In this document: positions 28,300-36,561 of the stretch, one piece after another
How positions within the stretch are numbered: the first letter of the stretch is position 1
Layout of the letters: every line of letters begins with the position of its first letter
From: Myxococcales bacterium
Lineage (GTDB): Bacteria > Myxococcota_A > Polyangia > Polyangiales > Polyangiaceae
Assembly (NCBI GenBank): GCA_016794325.1
Contig: JAEUKG010000425.1
Location: forward strand, 1 to 39,683
DNA: 39,683 bases
Direction: 5' to 3'
Position numbers and translations under genes: made by a program
Notes under the pieces: model-generated
The model's database searches: none
Told to the model about the DNA's origin: nothing
Seen by the model: the letters and a program-made list of their open reading frames with translations, nothing else

Positions 28300-28953
28300 A
28301 TGTCGAGCGCACCTTCGATACCGCCCTCCGAGCCCCGGACGCCCTCGCGCCCGACGCTGCGCGAGGTCGATCTCGGCGACCGCCCCATGCGGGTGCAGAT
28401 GATCGTCGCGCTCGTCCTCGGGCTCGTGCTCGTGTCGATCCCGCTCTACCTGTGGCGGCGCCCGCGCGTCGACGGCGATCCGGTGACGGTCGGGCACGGC
28501 GCGCCGCCGGCGGTGGTCTCGGTGTCGTCGGCGCCCGCGGTCGGGGCCGCGTCCGACGCCGGCGCTGGCGCTCCCGGCCCCCGCGTCACCGTCGCCGACC
28601 CGCGCGTCGTGTCGTGCGGAGACGGCACCAAGAAGTCGAAGTCCGACGGCTGCGATCGGCCCGAGGCGCTCGGCAAGGCGCTCTCGCAGGCCGTGCTCGA
28701 CGCGTCGTCGTGCATGCCCGAGAGCGCCGGAGGCGGCACCGTCACCTACGTCGCCGACGTCTCCCTCACCAAGAAGAAGATCGACGTCCGCGCGCCCAAG
28801 GACGGCCGCTCGCTCAAGGCCGGCAAGGTCGTCGGCGCCTGCGCGCAGGCGGTGAAGAAGAAGCTCGAGTCGCAGAGCTTCGAGGGCCTGGCCCACGACC
28901 ACGGCAAATACCGGGTCGAGGTCGTGGCGACGTACTCCGGGCCGAACAAGTAG
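28300..28953 (+). CDS. One-pass membrane protein of unknown function
   Basis: A 217-residue protein. After a Pro/Ser-rich cytoplasmic start (~1-30), a single membrane helix VQMIVALVLGLVLVSIPLYLW (~32-52) is followed by basic residues RRPR, an Ala/Val/Gly-rich linker and a small domain (~120-215) with two cysteines (SSCMPE and GACAQAV). The domain's pattern (GTVTYVADVSLTKKKIDVRA...VKKKLESQSFEG...YRVEVVATY) resembles the TonB-C/AgmX-like C-terminal folds common in myxobacteria; I give that only as a likeness. It follows the FHA kinase by 26 bases and is probably in its operon, which would make it a candidate kinase partner or target. Confidence 0.78.
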   Translation: MSSAPSIPPSEPRTPSRPTLREVDLGDRPMRVQMIVALVLGLVLVSIPLYLWRRPRVDGDPVTVGHGAPPAVVSVSSAPAVGAASDAGAGAPGPRVTVADPRVVSCGDGTKKSKSDGCDRPEALGKALSQAVLDASSCMPESAGGGTVTYVADVSLTKKKIDVRAPKDGRSLKAGKVVGACAQAVKKKLESQSFEGLAHDHGKYRVEVVATYSGPNK

Positions 28954-29005
28954 GGCGGGGCGCCGCGCCCTTGCGCGATCGGCGTTCGTCTGGGACACTG
29001 ATCGC

Positions 29006-29200
29006 ATGAAGCGGATCGTCCAGGCGCTCACCCTCACCTCGACCCTGATCGTGCCCGCGCTCGCGCTGGCGTGTCCGGGGGCGAGCCGAGCCGCCTGCGG
29101 ATCGCAGCTCTTCGACCACGCGGGCACCCTCGGCGCGGGCATCGTGGTCGGCGCGCTCTCGGTGCTCGTCGAGCGCGTGATCCGCAGCCGCCGCACCTGA
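29006..29200 (+). CDS. Small exported or membrane protein (64 residues)
   Basis: Begins [23 protein letters not shown], a signal peptide or lipoprotein signal, with Cys23 next to the cleavage site. A second hydrophobic stretch ([21 protein letters not shown]) is followed by RSRR, so it may instead be a two-helix membrane peptide. Third positions are G/C-rich, and GACACT lies six bases before the ATG, as in other genes here with very short leaders. I know no homologue. The signal-like start and codon bias support a real gene, but shortness limits certainty. Confidence 0.5.
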   Translation: MKRIVQALTLTSTLIVPALALACPGASRAACGSQLFDHAGTLGAGIVVGALSVLVERVIRSRRT

Positions 29201-29327
29201 GCCGCGATCGAGCGAGGATCGCACGCGGCGCGATCGCGGTCGCGCGGTCGTGTTCGCGGTCGCGCAGCTCGGCCGCGCGGGCGTAGGCCATTGCAAGAAA
29301 CGCCGGGGCGGGGTACGTAGAGCCGCG

Positions 29328-30794
29328 ATGACGCGCCTGCACATCCTCGACGCTGGGCACGAGACGAGGTGGCGCGACGACGACGACGAGCACTTCCGCG
29401 ATCAGTGCGGAGTGTTCGCGGTCTACGGCCACCAAGAGGCGGCGAACATCACCTACCTCGGGCTGCACGCGCTGCAGCACCGCGGGCAGGAGTCGGCGGG
29501 GATCGTCACGAGCGACGCGCACCAGCTCTTCGTCCACCGGGCGATGGGCCTCGTCCAGGACGCCTTCTCCCAAGAGAGCCTGCAGCGGCTGCCCGGCCGC
29601 ATCGCGATCGGCCACGTCCGGTACTCGACCGCGGGCGGTTCGCACATCCGCAACGCGCAGCCGTTCGCCGTCGACTACGCGAAGGGCTCGCTCGCCGTGT
29701 GCCACAACGGCAACCTCACGAACGCCGACGAGGTGCGCGAGGGGCTCGAGCAGCGCGGGTCGATCTTCTCGTCGACCTCCGACACCGAGGTGCTCGTGCA
29801 CCTCGTGGCGATGAGCAAGGAGATCGCCGTCGAGGACCGCATCGTCGACGCGCTCACCAAGGTGCAAGGCGCCTACTCGGTGCTCTTCTTGAGCGACGAG
29901 ACGCTCATCGCCGCCCGCGATCCCCGCGGGATCCGCCCGCTCTGCCTCGGGATCCTCCCCGGCAACCGCGACGCCCACGTCGTCGCGAGCGAGCCCTGCG
30001 CGTTCGACCTCATCGGCGCCGAGTTCGTCCGGGACGTGGAGCCGGGGGAGATGCTCGTCATCGACTCCTCGGGCATGCGCTCGATCCGCCTCCCGGAGCG
30101 GGCCGAGCCGAAGATGTGCATCTTCGAATACGTGTATTTTGCACGGCCGGACTCGCGCCTCGGCGGCCGGAGCGTCTACGAGGTGCGCAAGGACCTCGGG
30201 CGCGTCCTCGCCGAGGAGGCGCCGTGCGAGGCCGACGTCGTCATCCCCGTGCCCGACTCGGGAGTGCCCTCGGCGATCGGCTACGCGAAGGCGCGCGGCC
30301 TCCCGTTCGAGATGGGGCTCATCCGCTCCCACTACGTGGGGCGCACGTTCATCGAGCCGCAGCAGTCGATCCGGCACTTCGGCGTCAAGCTGAAGCTGAA
30401 CCCGGTGCAGACGGCGCTCGAAGGCAAGCGCGTGGTCGTCATCGACGACTCGATCGTGCGCGGCACGACCTCGCGAAAGATCGTGAAGATGGTGCGCGAC
30501 GCGGGCGCACGCGAGGTGCACCTGCGCATCTCGAGCCCGCCCACCCAGTGGCCCTGTTACTACGGCATCGACACGCCCACCCGCCGCGAGCTCATCGCCT
30601 CGAGCCACTCGGCCGAGGAGATCGCGCGCTACGTGACGGCCGACACCCTCGGCTACCTCTCGCTGCCCGGCCTCGTGCGCGCGGTCTCGGGCAAGCCGGG
30701 GGAGGGCGGCTACTGCCACGCGTGCTTCTCCGGGGAGTACGCGATCCCGTTCCAGCCGCCCTCGCGGCGGCAGATCAAGCTCGTCGGCGTCTGA
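29328..30794 (+). CDS. purF: Amidophosphoribosyltransferase, iron-sulphur type with propeptide
   Basis: A 488-residue enzyme for the first committed step of purine synthesis (PRPP + glutamine to phosphoribosylamine). The class II glutaminase nucleophile is Cys27 in CGVFAVYG, which must be freed by removal of a 26-residue propeptide rich in Asp (WRDDDDEHF). Family motifs follow: [23 protein letters not shown] and CHNGNLTNA. Cys264, Cys410, Cys463 and Cys466 (MCIFEY, WPCYYG, YCHAC) match the four ligands of the [4Fe-4S] cluster of Bacillus-type PurF. The PRPP loop is [14 protein letters not shown] chose ATG 29328; an upstream in-frame ATG adds a basic, non-conserved extension. It converges with the NTF2-like gene 17 bases away. 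Confidence 0.95.
   Translation: MTRLHILDAGHETRWRDDDDEHFRDQCGVFAVYGHQEAANITYLGLHALQHRGQESAGIVTSDAHQLFVHRAMGLVQDAFSQESLQRLPGRIAIGHVRYSTAGGSHIRNAQPFAVDYAKGSLAVCHNGNLTNADEVREGLEQRGSIFSSTSDTEVLVHLVAMSKEIAVEDRIVDALTKVQGAYSVLFLSDETLIAARDPRGIRPLCLGILPGNRDAHVVASEPCAFDLIGAEFVRDVEPGEMLVIDSSGMRSIRLPERAEPKMCIFEYVYFARPDSRLGGRSVYEVRKDLGRVLAEEAPCEADVVIPVPDSGVPSAIGYAKARGLPFEMGLIRSHYVGRTFIEPQQSIRHFGVKLKLNPVQTALEGKRVVVIDDSIVRGTTSRKIVKMVRDAGAREVHLRISSPPTQWPCYYGIDTPTRRELIASSHSAEEIARYVTADTLGYLSLPGLVRAVSGKPGEGGYCHACFSGEYAIPFQPPSRRQIKLVGV
30132..30144 (+). repeat. Dispersed palindrome, copy 5
   Basis: GTGTATTTTGCAC, one mismatch from GTGYATNATGCAC, in purF (Val-Tyr-Phe-Ala). The peptide [10 protein letters not shown] is conserved in PurF, but the codons GTG-TAT-TTT-GCA are unlike the rest of the gene. 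Confidence 0.55.
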
Positions 30795-30811
30795 GCGCGC
30801 CGCCCGGCGGC

Positions 30812-31540
30812 TCAGGGGTAGGTCGCGAGCCGGGTGAACAGGCCGCTGTCGCCGCGCTCGAACACGTAGACGCCGGGGCGCTTCACCGGACCGGTCTGGA
30901 AGTTCGCCTCGACGACGCAGGTGCGGCCGTCGTCGGCGGAGCCCGACGGCTCGCAGTCGAACCCGCCCTGCGCGAGGCCCCCGAGGAAGGTCGCCATCGC
31001 CCCCGCCGGCTTGCCGTGCTCGGCGCCGAGGGCGTCGGTGACGATCGCCCCCTCCTCGAACAGGGAGACCGCCTGCTCGACGTCACCCTCGGCGAGGGCG
31101 TCGAGGAAGATCCCGACCGGCTTGGCGAGGACGAGCCGCATGTCGGTCGGCAGGAGCTCCATCCGCGCGTCGCCAGTGTGTGCATAATACACGCGAACGT
31201 CGATCTCCCGGCTCTTCTTTCGCACCGCGACCACCGCCGTGCGGACCGGGCGGCGCCCGCCGTCCGACCACCGGAGGGTGCCGAGGGCGACGTCGCGGTC
31301 GGTGCCGACCACGGTGGCCCCGGCGTCGAAGGTGGCCCCGGCGAAGGCCGCGGCGAGGGCCGCGGCGTGGTCGGAGACGGCGTGCCCGCTCGACGGGCCG
31401 CGCTCGGGGTCGGAGAGCGTCGCCTTGGCGCCCAGCCGCTTCTGGAGGTCGGCGAGGCCATCGCCCACGAGCGCGGGCATGAAGACCGCGCAGAGCGGCC
31501 CCTTGAGCGGGCTCGGGGTGGTCCGGTCGTCGGACGGCAT
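30812..31540 (-). CDS. Protein with C-terminal NTF2-like domain
   Basis: A 242-residue protein without a signal peptide (MPSDDRTTPSPLKGPLCAVF). The N-terminal half (~15-110) is an alpha/beta segment (PALVGDGLADLQKRLG, GATVVGTDRDVALGTLRW, RTAVVAVRKKSREIDVRVYY) I do not recognise. From ~135 the sequence IFLDALAEGDVEQAVSLFEEGAIVTDALG has the helix-then-strand opening of NTF2/SnoaL-like domains, ending YVFERGDSGLFTRLATYP. Such domains bind small ligands or act as isomerases; no catalytic residues can be assigned. It is divergent from HMG-CoA lyase and convergent with purF. TACTCT lies six bases before the ATG, suggesting a leaderless message. Confidence 0.75.
   Translation of the reverse strand: MPSDDRTTPSPLKGPLCAVFMPALVGDGLADLQKRLGAKATLSDPERGPSSGHAVSDHAAALAAAFAGATFDAGATVVGTDRDVALGTLRWSDGGRRPVRTAVVAVRKKSREIDVRVYYAHTGDARMELLPTDMRLVLAKPVGIFLDALAEGDVEQAVSLFEEGAIVTDALGAEHGKPAGAMATFLGGLAQGGFDCEPSGSADDGRTCVVEANFQTGPVKRPGVYVFERGDSGLFTRLATYP
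31180..31192. repeat. Dispersed palindrome, copy 6
   Basis: GTGCAT-A-ATACAC on the plus strand. In the sense of the minus-strand gene it is GTG-TAT-TAT-GCA-C (Val-Tyr-Tyr-Ala), an exact match to GTGYATNATGCAC and again in codon phase. Confidence 0.65.
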
Positions 31541-31546
31541 GGCTCA

Positions 31547-31552
31547 AGAGTA
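31547..31552 (-). promoter_or_regulatory. TANNNT box before the NTF2-like gene
   Basis: TACTCT on the minus strand, six bases (TGAGCC) before the ATG at 31540. The spacing matches the plus-strand boxes before the GT4 and HMG-CoA lyase genes. Confidence 0.4.
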
Positions 31553-31648
31553 CGCCAAACGCGGGCGCCGGGGCCAATCCGCGGCGGGTCGGCTCCCCGC
31601 CCGGGAGGGCCCGGCCCGGCGGCGTGGGAAAAAGGCGGCCCCGCGCGG

Positions 31649-31654
31649 TAGACT
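31649..31654 (+). promoter_or_regulatory. TANNNT box before the HMG-CoA lyase gene
   Basis: TAGACT, seven bases before ATG 31662. The intervening GAGGGCG could be read as a ribosome site, but if TAGACT is a -10 box transcription would begin at about the ATG. Confidence 0.4.
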
Positions 31655-31661
31655 GAGGGCG

Positions 31662-32591
31662 ATGACCCAGGTCGATCTCTTCTCGGCGGCACCCACGGAC
31701 GTGAGCGTCTACGAGGTGTCGCTCCGCGACGGGCTGCAGAACGAGCGGGTGACCGTGCCGCTGGCCGACAAGCTCCGGCTCATCGACGCCCTCGTGGCGT
31801 CGGGGCTCCGGCGCATCGAGATCACGAGCTTCGTTTCTCCGAAGTGGATCCCCCAGCTCGCCGACGCCGACGAGGTCGCGAAGCTGGCGCGCCGCGCGCC
31901 CGGCGTCCGCTTCAGCGCGCTCTGCCCCAACGCGAAGGGCCTCGAGCGCGCGCGCGCGGCCGGCATCGAGGAGATCGCCGTCTTCGTCAGCGCGAGCGAG
32001 ACCCACAACCAGAAGAACGTGAACAAGTCGATCGGCGCGACGCTCGAGGCGTTCGAGGACACGATCGGGCCGGCCCTCGCGCTCGGCATCACCGTCCGCG
32101 GCTACGTCTCCACCGTCTGGGGCTGCCCGTACGAGGGCGCGGTCGATCCGAAGGTGAGCGTGGGCATCGCGAAGAAGCTCCACGCGATGGGCTGCTACCA
32201 GATCTCGATGGGCGACACGATCGGCGCCGGCACCCCCCGGCAGACGGGCGACATCGTCGACCGGCTCCTCGCGGAGCTCCCGAGCGAGGCGATCGCGCTC
32301 CACATGCACGACACCCGGGGCACGGCGCTCGCGAACATCGTCGTGGGCCTCGAGCGGGGGGTCCGGCACTTCGACGCTTCGGTGGGGGGGATGGGCGGCT
32401 GCCCCTACGCGCCCGGCGCCGCGGGCAACGTCGCCACCGAGGACCTCGTCTACCTCCTCCACGGCATGGGGGTCACGACGGGGATCGACCTCGAGCGCCT
32501 CGTCGAGGCTGGCAAGGCGGCCGCGAGCATCGTCGGCCGGCAGCTCCCGGGCAAGGTCCTCCAAGCCGGCGTGCGTTCGCTGCGGGCCTGA
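31662..32591 (+). CDS. mvaB: Hydroxymethylglutaryl-CoA lyase
   Basis: A 309-residue TIM-barrel enzyme that splits HMG-CoA into acetyl-CoA and acetoacetate, the last step of leucine degradation. The N-terminal YEVSLRDGLQNE carries the catalytic Arg and metal Asp of the HMGL/DRE-TIM family. ITSFVSPKWIPQLAD, GYVSTVWGCPYEG, SMGDTIGAGTP and LHMHDTRGTALANI (metal His pair) follow. The lyase signature with the flexible-loop Cys is SVGGMGGCPYAPGAAGNVATED. Length and motifs separate it from isopropylmalate and homocitrate synthases. No other leucine-pathway gene is adjacent. A hairpin follows at 32625. Confidence 0.94.
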   Translation: MTQVDLFSAAPTDVSVYEVSLRDGLQNERVTVPLADKLRLIDALVASGLRRIEITSFVSPKWIPQLADADEVAKLARRAPGVRFSALCPNAKGLERARAAGIEEIAVFVSASETHNQKNVNKSIGATLEAFEDTIGPALALGITVRGYVSTVWGCPYEGAVDPKVSVGIAKKLHAMGCYQISMGDTIGAGTPRQTGDIVDRLLAELPSEAIALHMHDTRGTALANIVVGLERGVRHFDASVGGMGGCPYAPGAAGNVATEDLVYLLHGMGVTTGIDLERLVEAGKAAASIVGRQLPGKVLQAGVRSLRA

Positions 32592-32624
32592 CCCAGAGCG
32601 CCCAGCGGCCCGTTTCAATTCTGA

Positions 32625-32646
32625 AATCGAGGGAGGGGCCTCGATT
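32625..32646 (+). terminator. Hairpin after the HMG-CoA lyase gene
   Basis: AATCGAGG and CCTCGATT, a perfect 8-base stem around the loop GAGGGG, 34 bases after the stop. There is no T-run. A second small stem, AAGCAT/ATGCTT (32661-32679), follows. Confidence 0.45.
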
Positions 32647-32699
32647 GCACCGATGCACCGAAGCATCATCCAAATGCTTGATAAGTGTGCGCATGATCG

Positions 32700-32716
32700 G
32701 TGGCACACATTGTGCT
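32700..32716 (+). promoter_or_regulatory. Candidate sigma-54 promoter of the DUF192-cyclophilin pair
   Basis: GTGGCACACATTGTGCT: GG and GC are ten bases apart, as in the candidate at 25154, and share the form TGGCAC-N5-GTGC. It lies in an A/T-richer intergenic stretch about 115 bases before the GTG at 32831. Confidence 0.4.
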
Positions 32717-32830
32717 TAGGCGAGGGGGCGGCGCCGCGCGAGGTTGGCTATCCCCCCCCGAGCCTCTCGTGCGGTGCCGTTTTCATTTAAGCGTTCGGGC
32801 GGAGCCCGCCGCGCGCTACACACAAGCCCC

Positions 32831-33520
32831 GTGAAGCGCATCCGAGCCTTCGGTCCCGCGATCGGCCTCGTCGTCTCGGCGCTCTTCGGGTGCCAGCGCG
32901 TCCCCGAGGAGCCGTCGAAGCCGGCGGTGGCGTCGACCGGCGAGCGGCCCACCGCCGCCGTCGTCGTCCCCTCCGCCGCCGGGACGGCCACCACGCACGC
33001 GGCGTCGGCCGCCGCGACCGCGCCCGCTCCCGCCGCGTCTCCCGAGGCCCACGACCGCTGCATCGATCCGCTCGCGGACAAGGCGCCGCCGTCGCCCCCG
33101 CCCGGCCCGGCGCCCGGCTGCCCCGCCGATCCCGAGCGCAAGGCCAAGCTCGCGCGCGCGTCCGTGGGCGTCGGCCCGAGCGCCAAGGTCCTCGCCGAGA
33201 TCGCCCGCACCGAGGCCGACGTCACCCGCGGGCTCATGTATCGGACGTCGATGGGCGAAGAGGAGGGGATGCTCTTCCGCCTCGACAGCCGCCGGGTCCA
33301 CGCCTTTTGGATGCATAATACATGCATTCCGCTCGACATGCTCTTCGTCGACGAGGACGGCACCATCGTCGGCGTCGTGGAGAACGTGCCGACGCTCAAC
33401 GAACAAGAGCGCCGGGTCCGCTGCCCTTCGCTCTACGTGCTCGAGGTCAACGCCGGGTGGGTGCGGCGGCACGGCGTACGGCCCGGCCAGAAGATCTCCA
33501 TCCCCGACGCCGCCCGCTGA
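32831..33520 (+). CDS. DUF192 lipoprotein
   Basis: A 229-residue protein starting at GTG (MKRIRAFGPAIGLVVSALFGC), a lipoprotein signal with Cys21. Upstream in-frame codons give no signal peptide, so I prefer this start. A low-complexity Ala/Pro/Thr linker (~25-75) and a segment CIDPLADKAPPSP...GCPADPERK with two cysteines precede the DUF192 domain (~115-228): ADVTRGLMYRTSMGEEEGMLF, FWMHNTCIPLDMLFVDEDG and VLEVNAGWVRRHGVRPGQ. DUF192 proteins are small beta-barrels of unknown biochemical role, usually periplasmic. The usual FWMKNT reads FWMHNT here, where a dispersed palindrome sits. A cyclophilin lipoprotein follows 14 bases later. Confidence 0.9.
   Translation: MKRIRAFGPAIGLVVSALFGCQRVPEEPSKPAVASTGERPTAAVVVPSAAGTATTHAASAAATAPAPAASPEAHDRCIDPLADKAPPSPPPGPAPGCPADPERKAKLARASVGVGPSAKVLAEIARTEADVTRGLMYRTSMGEEEGMLFRLDSRRVHAFWMHNTCIPLDMLFVDEDGTIVGVVENVPTLNEQERRVRCPSLYVLEVNAGWVRRHGVRPGQKISIPDAAR
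33311..33323 (+). repeat. Dispersed palindrome, copy 7 (diverged)
   Basis: ATGCATAATACAT, two mismatches from GTGCATNATRCAC, coding Met-His-Asn-Thr at the conserved FWMxNT motif of DUF192. AAT, ACA and the following ATT are rare codons here. Confidence 0.45.
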
Positions 33521-33534
33521 GAGACCGACCGACC

Positions 33535-34284
33535 ATGCCGAAGCTGCCGGACAACGCCGCCCTCGCCCTTGCGCTCACCCTCGCCCTCGCCGGCTGCGAT
33601 CGCAGCCCGCCCGAGCCCATCCGGAGCGAGCCCGCCAGCGGCGACCACGGCGGCGGCGGCGCGGCCGCCGCGCCGAAGAAGAGGGGCGGGGATCCGCTCG
33701 GTGGCAACTACGGCCTCGCCGAGGCGACCAAGGACCTGAAGGGCTCGGGCCCGCTCGTCGCCAAGATCGAGACGTCGCGGGGCACGCTCCAGTGCAAGCT
33801 CTTCGAGGACAAGGCTCCGATCACGGTCGCGAACTTCGTGGGCCTCGCCACCGGCAAGCGCCCCTTCCGCGATCCGAAGAGCGGCGAGTGGGTGTCGCGG
33901 CCCGCCTACGACGGCACCACGTTCCACCGCATCATCAAGGGCTTCATGATCCAAGGCGGCGACGCGAAGGGCGACGGCAGCGGCGAGCCCGGCTACGTGA
34001 TCAAGGACGAGGTCTGGGAGGGCGCGAAGCACGACCGCGCCGGCCTCTTGTGCATGGCGAACCGCGGCGCCGACACGAACGGCGCCCAGTTCTTCGTCAC
34101 CGACGCCGCCGCCGCCCACCTCGACGGCGGCTACACCATCTTCGGCGAGTGCGCTCCGGTGGAGACCGTGCACGAGATCGCGAACGTGCCGACCGGCGCG
34201 CGTGATCGCCCGGAGACGCCGGTGACGATCAAGAGCGTCACCGTCTCGCGCGACAAGCCCGCCGACGACCCGAAGAAGAAGTGA
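33535..34284 (+). CDS. Cyclophilin-type peptidyl-prolyl isomerase lipoprotein
   Basis: A 249-residue protein with lipoprotein signal MPKLPDNAALALALTLALAGC (Cys21) and a Gly/Ala/Lys-rich linker to ~60. The cyclophilin domain (~75-238) shows VAKIETSRGTLQCKLFEDKAP, FHRIIKGFMIQGGD (catalytic Arg in FHR), NRGADTNGAQFFVT and DGGYTIFGECA. Active-site residues are kept. It should speed proline isomerisation in proteins crossing or residing in the periplasm. The 14-base gap to the DUF192 gene suggests one transcript of two envelope lipoproteins. A perfect hairpin at 34291-34310 separates it from the convergent PEBP gene. Confidence 0.93.
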   Translation: MPKLPDNAALALALTLALAGCDRSPPEPIRSEPASGDHGGGGAAAAPKKRGGDPLGGNYGLAEATKDLKGSGPLVAKIETSRGTLQCKLFEDKAPITVANFVGLATGKRPFRDPKSGEWVSRPAYDGTTFHRIIKGFMIQGGDAKGDGSGEPGYVIKDEVWEGAKHDRAGLLCMANRGADTNGAQFFVTDAAAAHLDGGYTIFGECAPVETVHEIANVPTGARDRPETPVTIKSVTVSRDKPADDPKKK

Positions 34285-34290
34285 CCCGCG

Positions 34291-34310
34291 CGCGGCGCAG
34301 GCGCGCCGCG
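34291..34310. terminator. Bidirectional terminator-like hairpin
   Basis: CGCGGCGC and GCGCCGCG, a perfect 8-base stem with loop AGGC, between two convergent stop codons (34284 and 34319). There is no T-run on either side. Confidence 0.5.
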
Positions 34311-34318
34311 TCATCGCT

Positions 34319-34870
34319 TCAGTGGCCGAAGACCCCGGTGAGGCTGCCCTCCGCGAGCATGTGCCCGTCGATCATCCGGTCGACCTCGGCGCGGGTGAGG
34401 CCCTCGCGCGCGCCGAGCCGGACGTCGAGCGCGACGACGCGGAAGCGGTAGCGGTGCGCCTCGCCCTTCGGCGGGCACGGGCCGTTGTAGCGGGTGGCCT
34501 TGAAGTCGTTCAGGCCGAAGACCGCGCCCTTCACGTCGCCCTCGTCGGCGAGCGTGTGCGCGTCGGGCGGGAGATCGTAGAGGACGAGGTGGGTGAACGT
34601 GCCGCTCGACGCGTCGGGGTCGTCCACGTAGAGCACGAACGACTTCGTTCCCTCCGGGGGCGCGCTCCACGTGAGGTCCGGCATCTTCTCCTTGCCGTCG
34701 CACGTCGCGTCGATGGGGATGCGCCCGCTCGCGCCGAACGTCTTGCTCGTCACGGCGAGGCTCTCCAGCGTCTTGCCGGGGGCGACCTTCGGCTCGATCG
34801 CGGGCCGCTCGCACGCGAAGAGGGCGAACGTCGCCGCGAGGAGGGGGAGGGGGAGGCTTCGCACGAGCAC
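34319..34870 (-). CDS. PEBP-family (YbhB/YbcL-like) lipoprotein
   Basis: A 183-residue protein starting at GTG 34870, one base after the upstream gene's stop; a second GTG at 34864 would remove two residues. The N-terminus LPLPLLAATFALFAC is a lipoprotein signal. The phosphatidylethanolamine-binding fold shows IPIDATCDGKEKMPDLTWSAPP, VLYVDDPDASSGTFTHLVLYDLP, YNGPCPPKGEAHRYRFRVVALD and a C-terminal AEGSLTGVFGH. The ligand-pocket residues (DDPDA and the GxxHRY-like GEAHRY) are present. Bacterial members have no settled function. It is translationally coupled to the GT39-like gene. Confidence 0.9.
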   Translation of the reverse strand: MLVRSLPLPLLAATFALFACERPAIEPKVAPGKTLESLAVTSKTFGASGRIPIDATCDGKEKMPDLTWSAPPEGTKSFVLYVDDPDASSGTFTHLVLYDLPPDAHTLADEGDVKGAVFGLNDFKATRYNGPCPPKGEAHRYRFRVVALDVRLGAREGLTRAEVDRMIDGHMLAEGSLTGVFGH

Positions 34871-34871
34871 C

Positions 34872-36332
34872 TCAGTCGGGTTGGTGGATCGCGCCGCGAT
34901 CCATGAAGTAGTACGCGTCGAACCCCTCGCGCTTGAAGCTCACCGCCCCGAAGAGGTTCCACGCGAGGCACCACGCCGCGGCGACCTTGAACGTCGTGCC
35001 CATCTTGCGCCCGCCGACCGCGAAGAGCGCGAAGAGGAAGAGCGCGTAGTCGTTCGAGAATCGGTAGCCGAACTGCTCCCACCCGGTGTTCTGGTAGAGG
35101 AGGTTCAAGGCGAGCGGGCCCGCCGCCGACAGGAGGAGCGCGTGGTGGAGGAAGTCCCGGCGCTTCGGCCAGAAGAGCCACAGGAAGATCGGCGTCGTGA
35201 ACCAGAGCGCGAGCCCGTGGGCGTTGATCTGGAAGGGCGCCGCGGCGTGCGCGCCCTTCGGCGGCAGGTACGGCAGGCTCGTCAGCATCACCGCCAGGTT
35301 CTTGCCGAGGTAGTGGTAGCTGAAGAGCCCCCAGGCGGCGAGGCGGGAGCCGCGGACCCACGCGAGGTGCTCGTGGCCGAAGGCGAACGGGCTCCGATCG
35401 CCGAAGCGCGCGTGGTTCATCCACGACGCGATCGCGAACGAGAGCAGGATCGGCGCCGCGAACACGGCGAGCTTCTTCGCGAGCGACGCCTTGTCGAGGC
35501 GGGCGAGCGCTTCGGCGACGGCGCGCCCCAGCGGGAGCCCCGCCGGCACGTCGGACCGCATCGACGCCCGCGCGGCCTCGAGCACGAACAGGGGCGCGGT
35601 GAGCAGCGTCGTCGGCCGCGTCATCCACATGCACGCCATCAAGACGCCGCAAGCGAGCGCGCTCTCGCCGCCGATCGCGAAGAGGATGTACGTCGCGACG
35701 AGGCCCGCCCCCACGACGTGCCCGGCGAACCACACCGTCCCCTGCACCGCGGTGAAGAAGTAGACGCTGCCGAAGGCGAAGAGCAGCGCGAGCCCGCCGT
35801 TCTCGAGCTCGGAGCGCTCCGAGCGCCCGAGGCGCCGGATCTTCTCGAGCGCGAGGAAGAAGACCGCCGGCGCGACCCCGGCGAGCCACACGATGAACTG
35901 GCCGTCGCGGAACGCCTCCGGGCTCCCCGCGAGGGCGACGAGCGGCATCATCAAGACGGCGGGGAAGGGAGGGAAGCTGATGTACGTCTTGCCGTTGTAT
36001 TCGGCGAAGTCGTTGCCCATCGCGTAGCCGGGCGCGCCGTAGCGGAGGTCCTGGCGACCGTGGAGCCACGCGTCGGCGAGGTGGGCGAAGTGATTGAACG
36101 GCGTGTGCGACGTGAGCCGAGGGCCCGCGACCGCCGCGAAGACCGCCACGCACAGCACGTAGATCCCCGCCGCCACGACGAGGCGCCGGGAGCGCGTCCC
36201 CGGCGCGAGCCACTTGCGCACCCCGGTGGGCGCACCCTCGGCGGCGGGCTTCGGGGCGCTCGGCTCTCCCGCCGAGTCCTCGGTCGACCCGTCCACCGGC
36301 GCGTCGGGCTCGGCGGCGTCTTCTCCGCTCAT
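34872..36332 (-). CDS. GT39-like polytopic membrane glycosyltransferase
   Basis: A 486-residue protein from ATG 36332 (MSGEDAAEPDAPVDG), with an acidic, Pro-rich cytoplasmic tail of ~55 residues and roughly ten membrane segments, the first being RRLVVAAGIYVLCVAVFAAVA. The first outer loop has HFAHLADAWLHGRQDLRYG and NDFAEYNGKTYISFPPFPAV, the acidic/aromatic loop typical of lipid-phosphate sugar transferases (GT39/ArnT group). The substrate is unknown. A frame open further upstream lacks a better start. TACGCT lies 11 bases before the ATG. It is divergent from the small protein gene at 36562 and coupled to the PEBP gene. Confidence 0.83.
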   Translation of the reverse strand: MSGEDAAEPDAPVDGSTEDSAGEPSAPKPAAEGAPTGVRKWLAPGTRSRRLVVAAGIYVLCVAVFAAVAGPRLTSHTPFNHFAHLADAWLHGRQDLRYGAPGYAMGNDFAEYNGKTYISFPPFPAVLMMPLVALAGSPEAFRDGQFIVWLAGVAPAVFFLALEKIRRLGRSERSELENGGLALLFAFGSVYFFTAVQGTVWFAGHVVGAGLVATYILFAIGGESALACGVLMACMWMTRPTTLLTAPLFVLEAARASMRSDVPAGLPLGRAVAEALARLDKASLAKKLAVFAAPILLSFAIASWMNHARFGDRSPFAFGHEHLAWVRGSRLAAWGLFSYHYLGKNLAVMLTSLPYLPPKGAHAAAPFQINAHGLALWFTTPIFLWLFWPKRRDFLHHALLLSAAGPLALNLLYQNTGWEQFGYRFSNDYALFLFALFAVGGRKMGTTFKVAAAWCLAWNLFGAVSFKREGFDAYYFMDRGAIHQPD

Positions 36333-36343
36333 GTCTGGGGGCG

Positions 36344-36349
36344 AGCGTA
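36344..36349 (-). promoter_or_regulatory. TANNNT box before the GT39-like gene
   Basis: TACGCT on the minus strand, 11 bases before the ATG at 36332. There is no clear ribosome site between them. Confidence 0.3.
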
Positions 36350-36475
36350 CACCAAACGACCGCGCCCTCGCCCGAGCGTCGCGTGCGAACCCGCGTTCGC
36401 GGTCGGTGGTGCCACGGTGTGCACCTGGATACGCGTCCAGCACCCGCAAGTCATGGATATGTCACGAACGCGATC

Positions 36476-36491
36476 TTGGCACGGGGCTTGT
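36476..36491 (+). promoter_or_regulatory. Possible sigma-54 promoter before the small protein gene
   Basis: TTGGCACGGGGCTTGT: the -24 half is a perfect match and the -12 half has TTGT instead of TTGC at the right distance. A second TGGCACG at 36516-36522 lacks a -12 partner. Confidence 0.3.
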
Positions 36492-36561
36492 TTAGAAGTC
36501 GCGCGAGCCTTGCGCTGGCACGCGAAACGACGCGTGCTAGGGCCAATCTCCCCGGACAACG

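Noticed and set aside
32744-32830. N-terminal extension of the DUF192 protein from an upstream ATG
   Set aside because: It would bury the lipoprotein signal 29 residues inside the protein. The GTG at 32831 gives a normal signal peptide.
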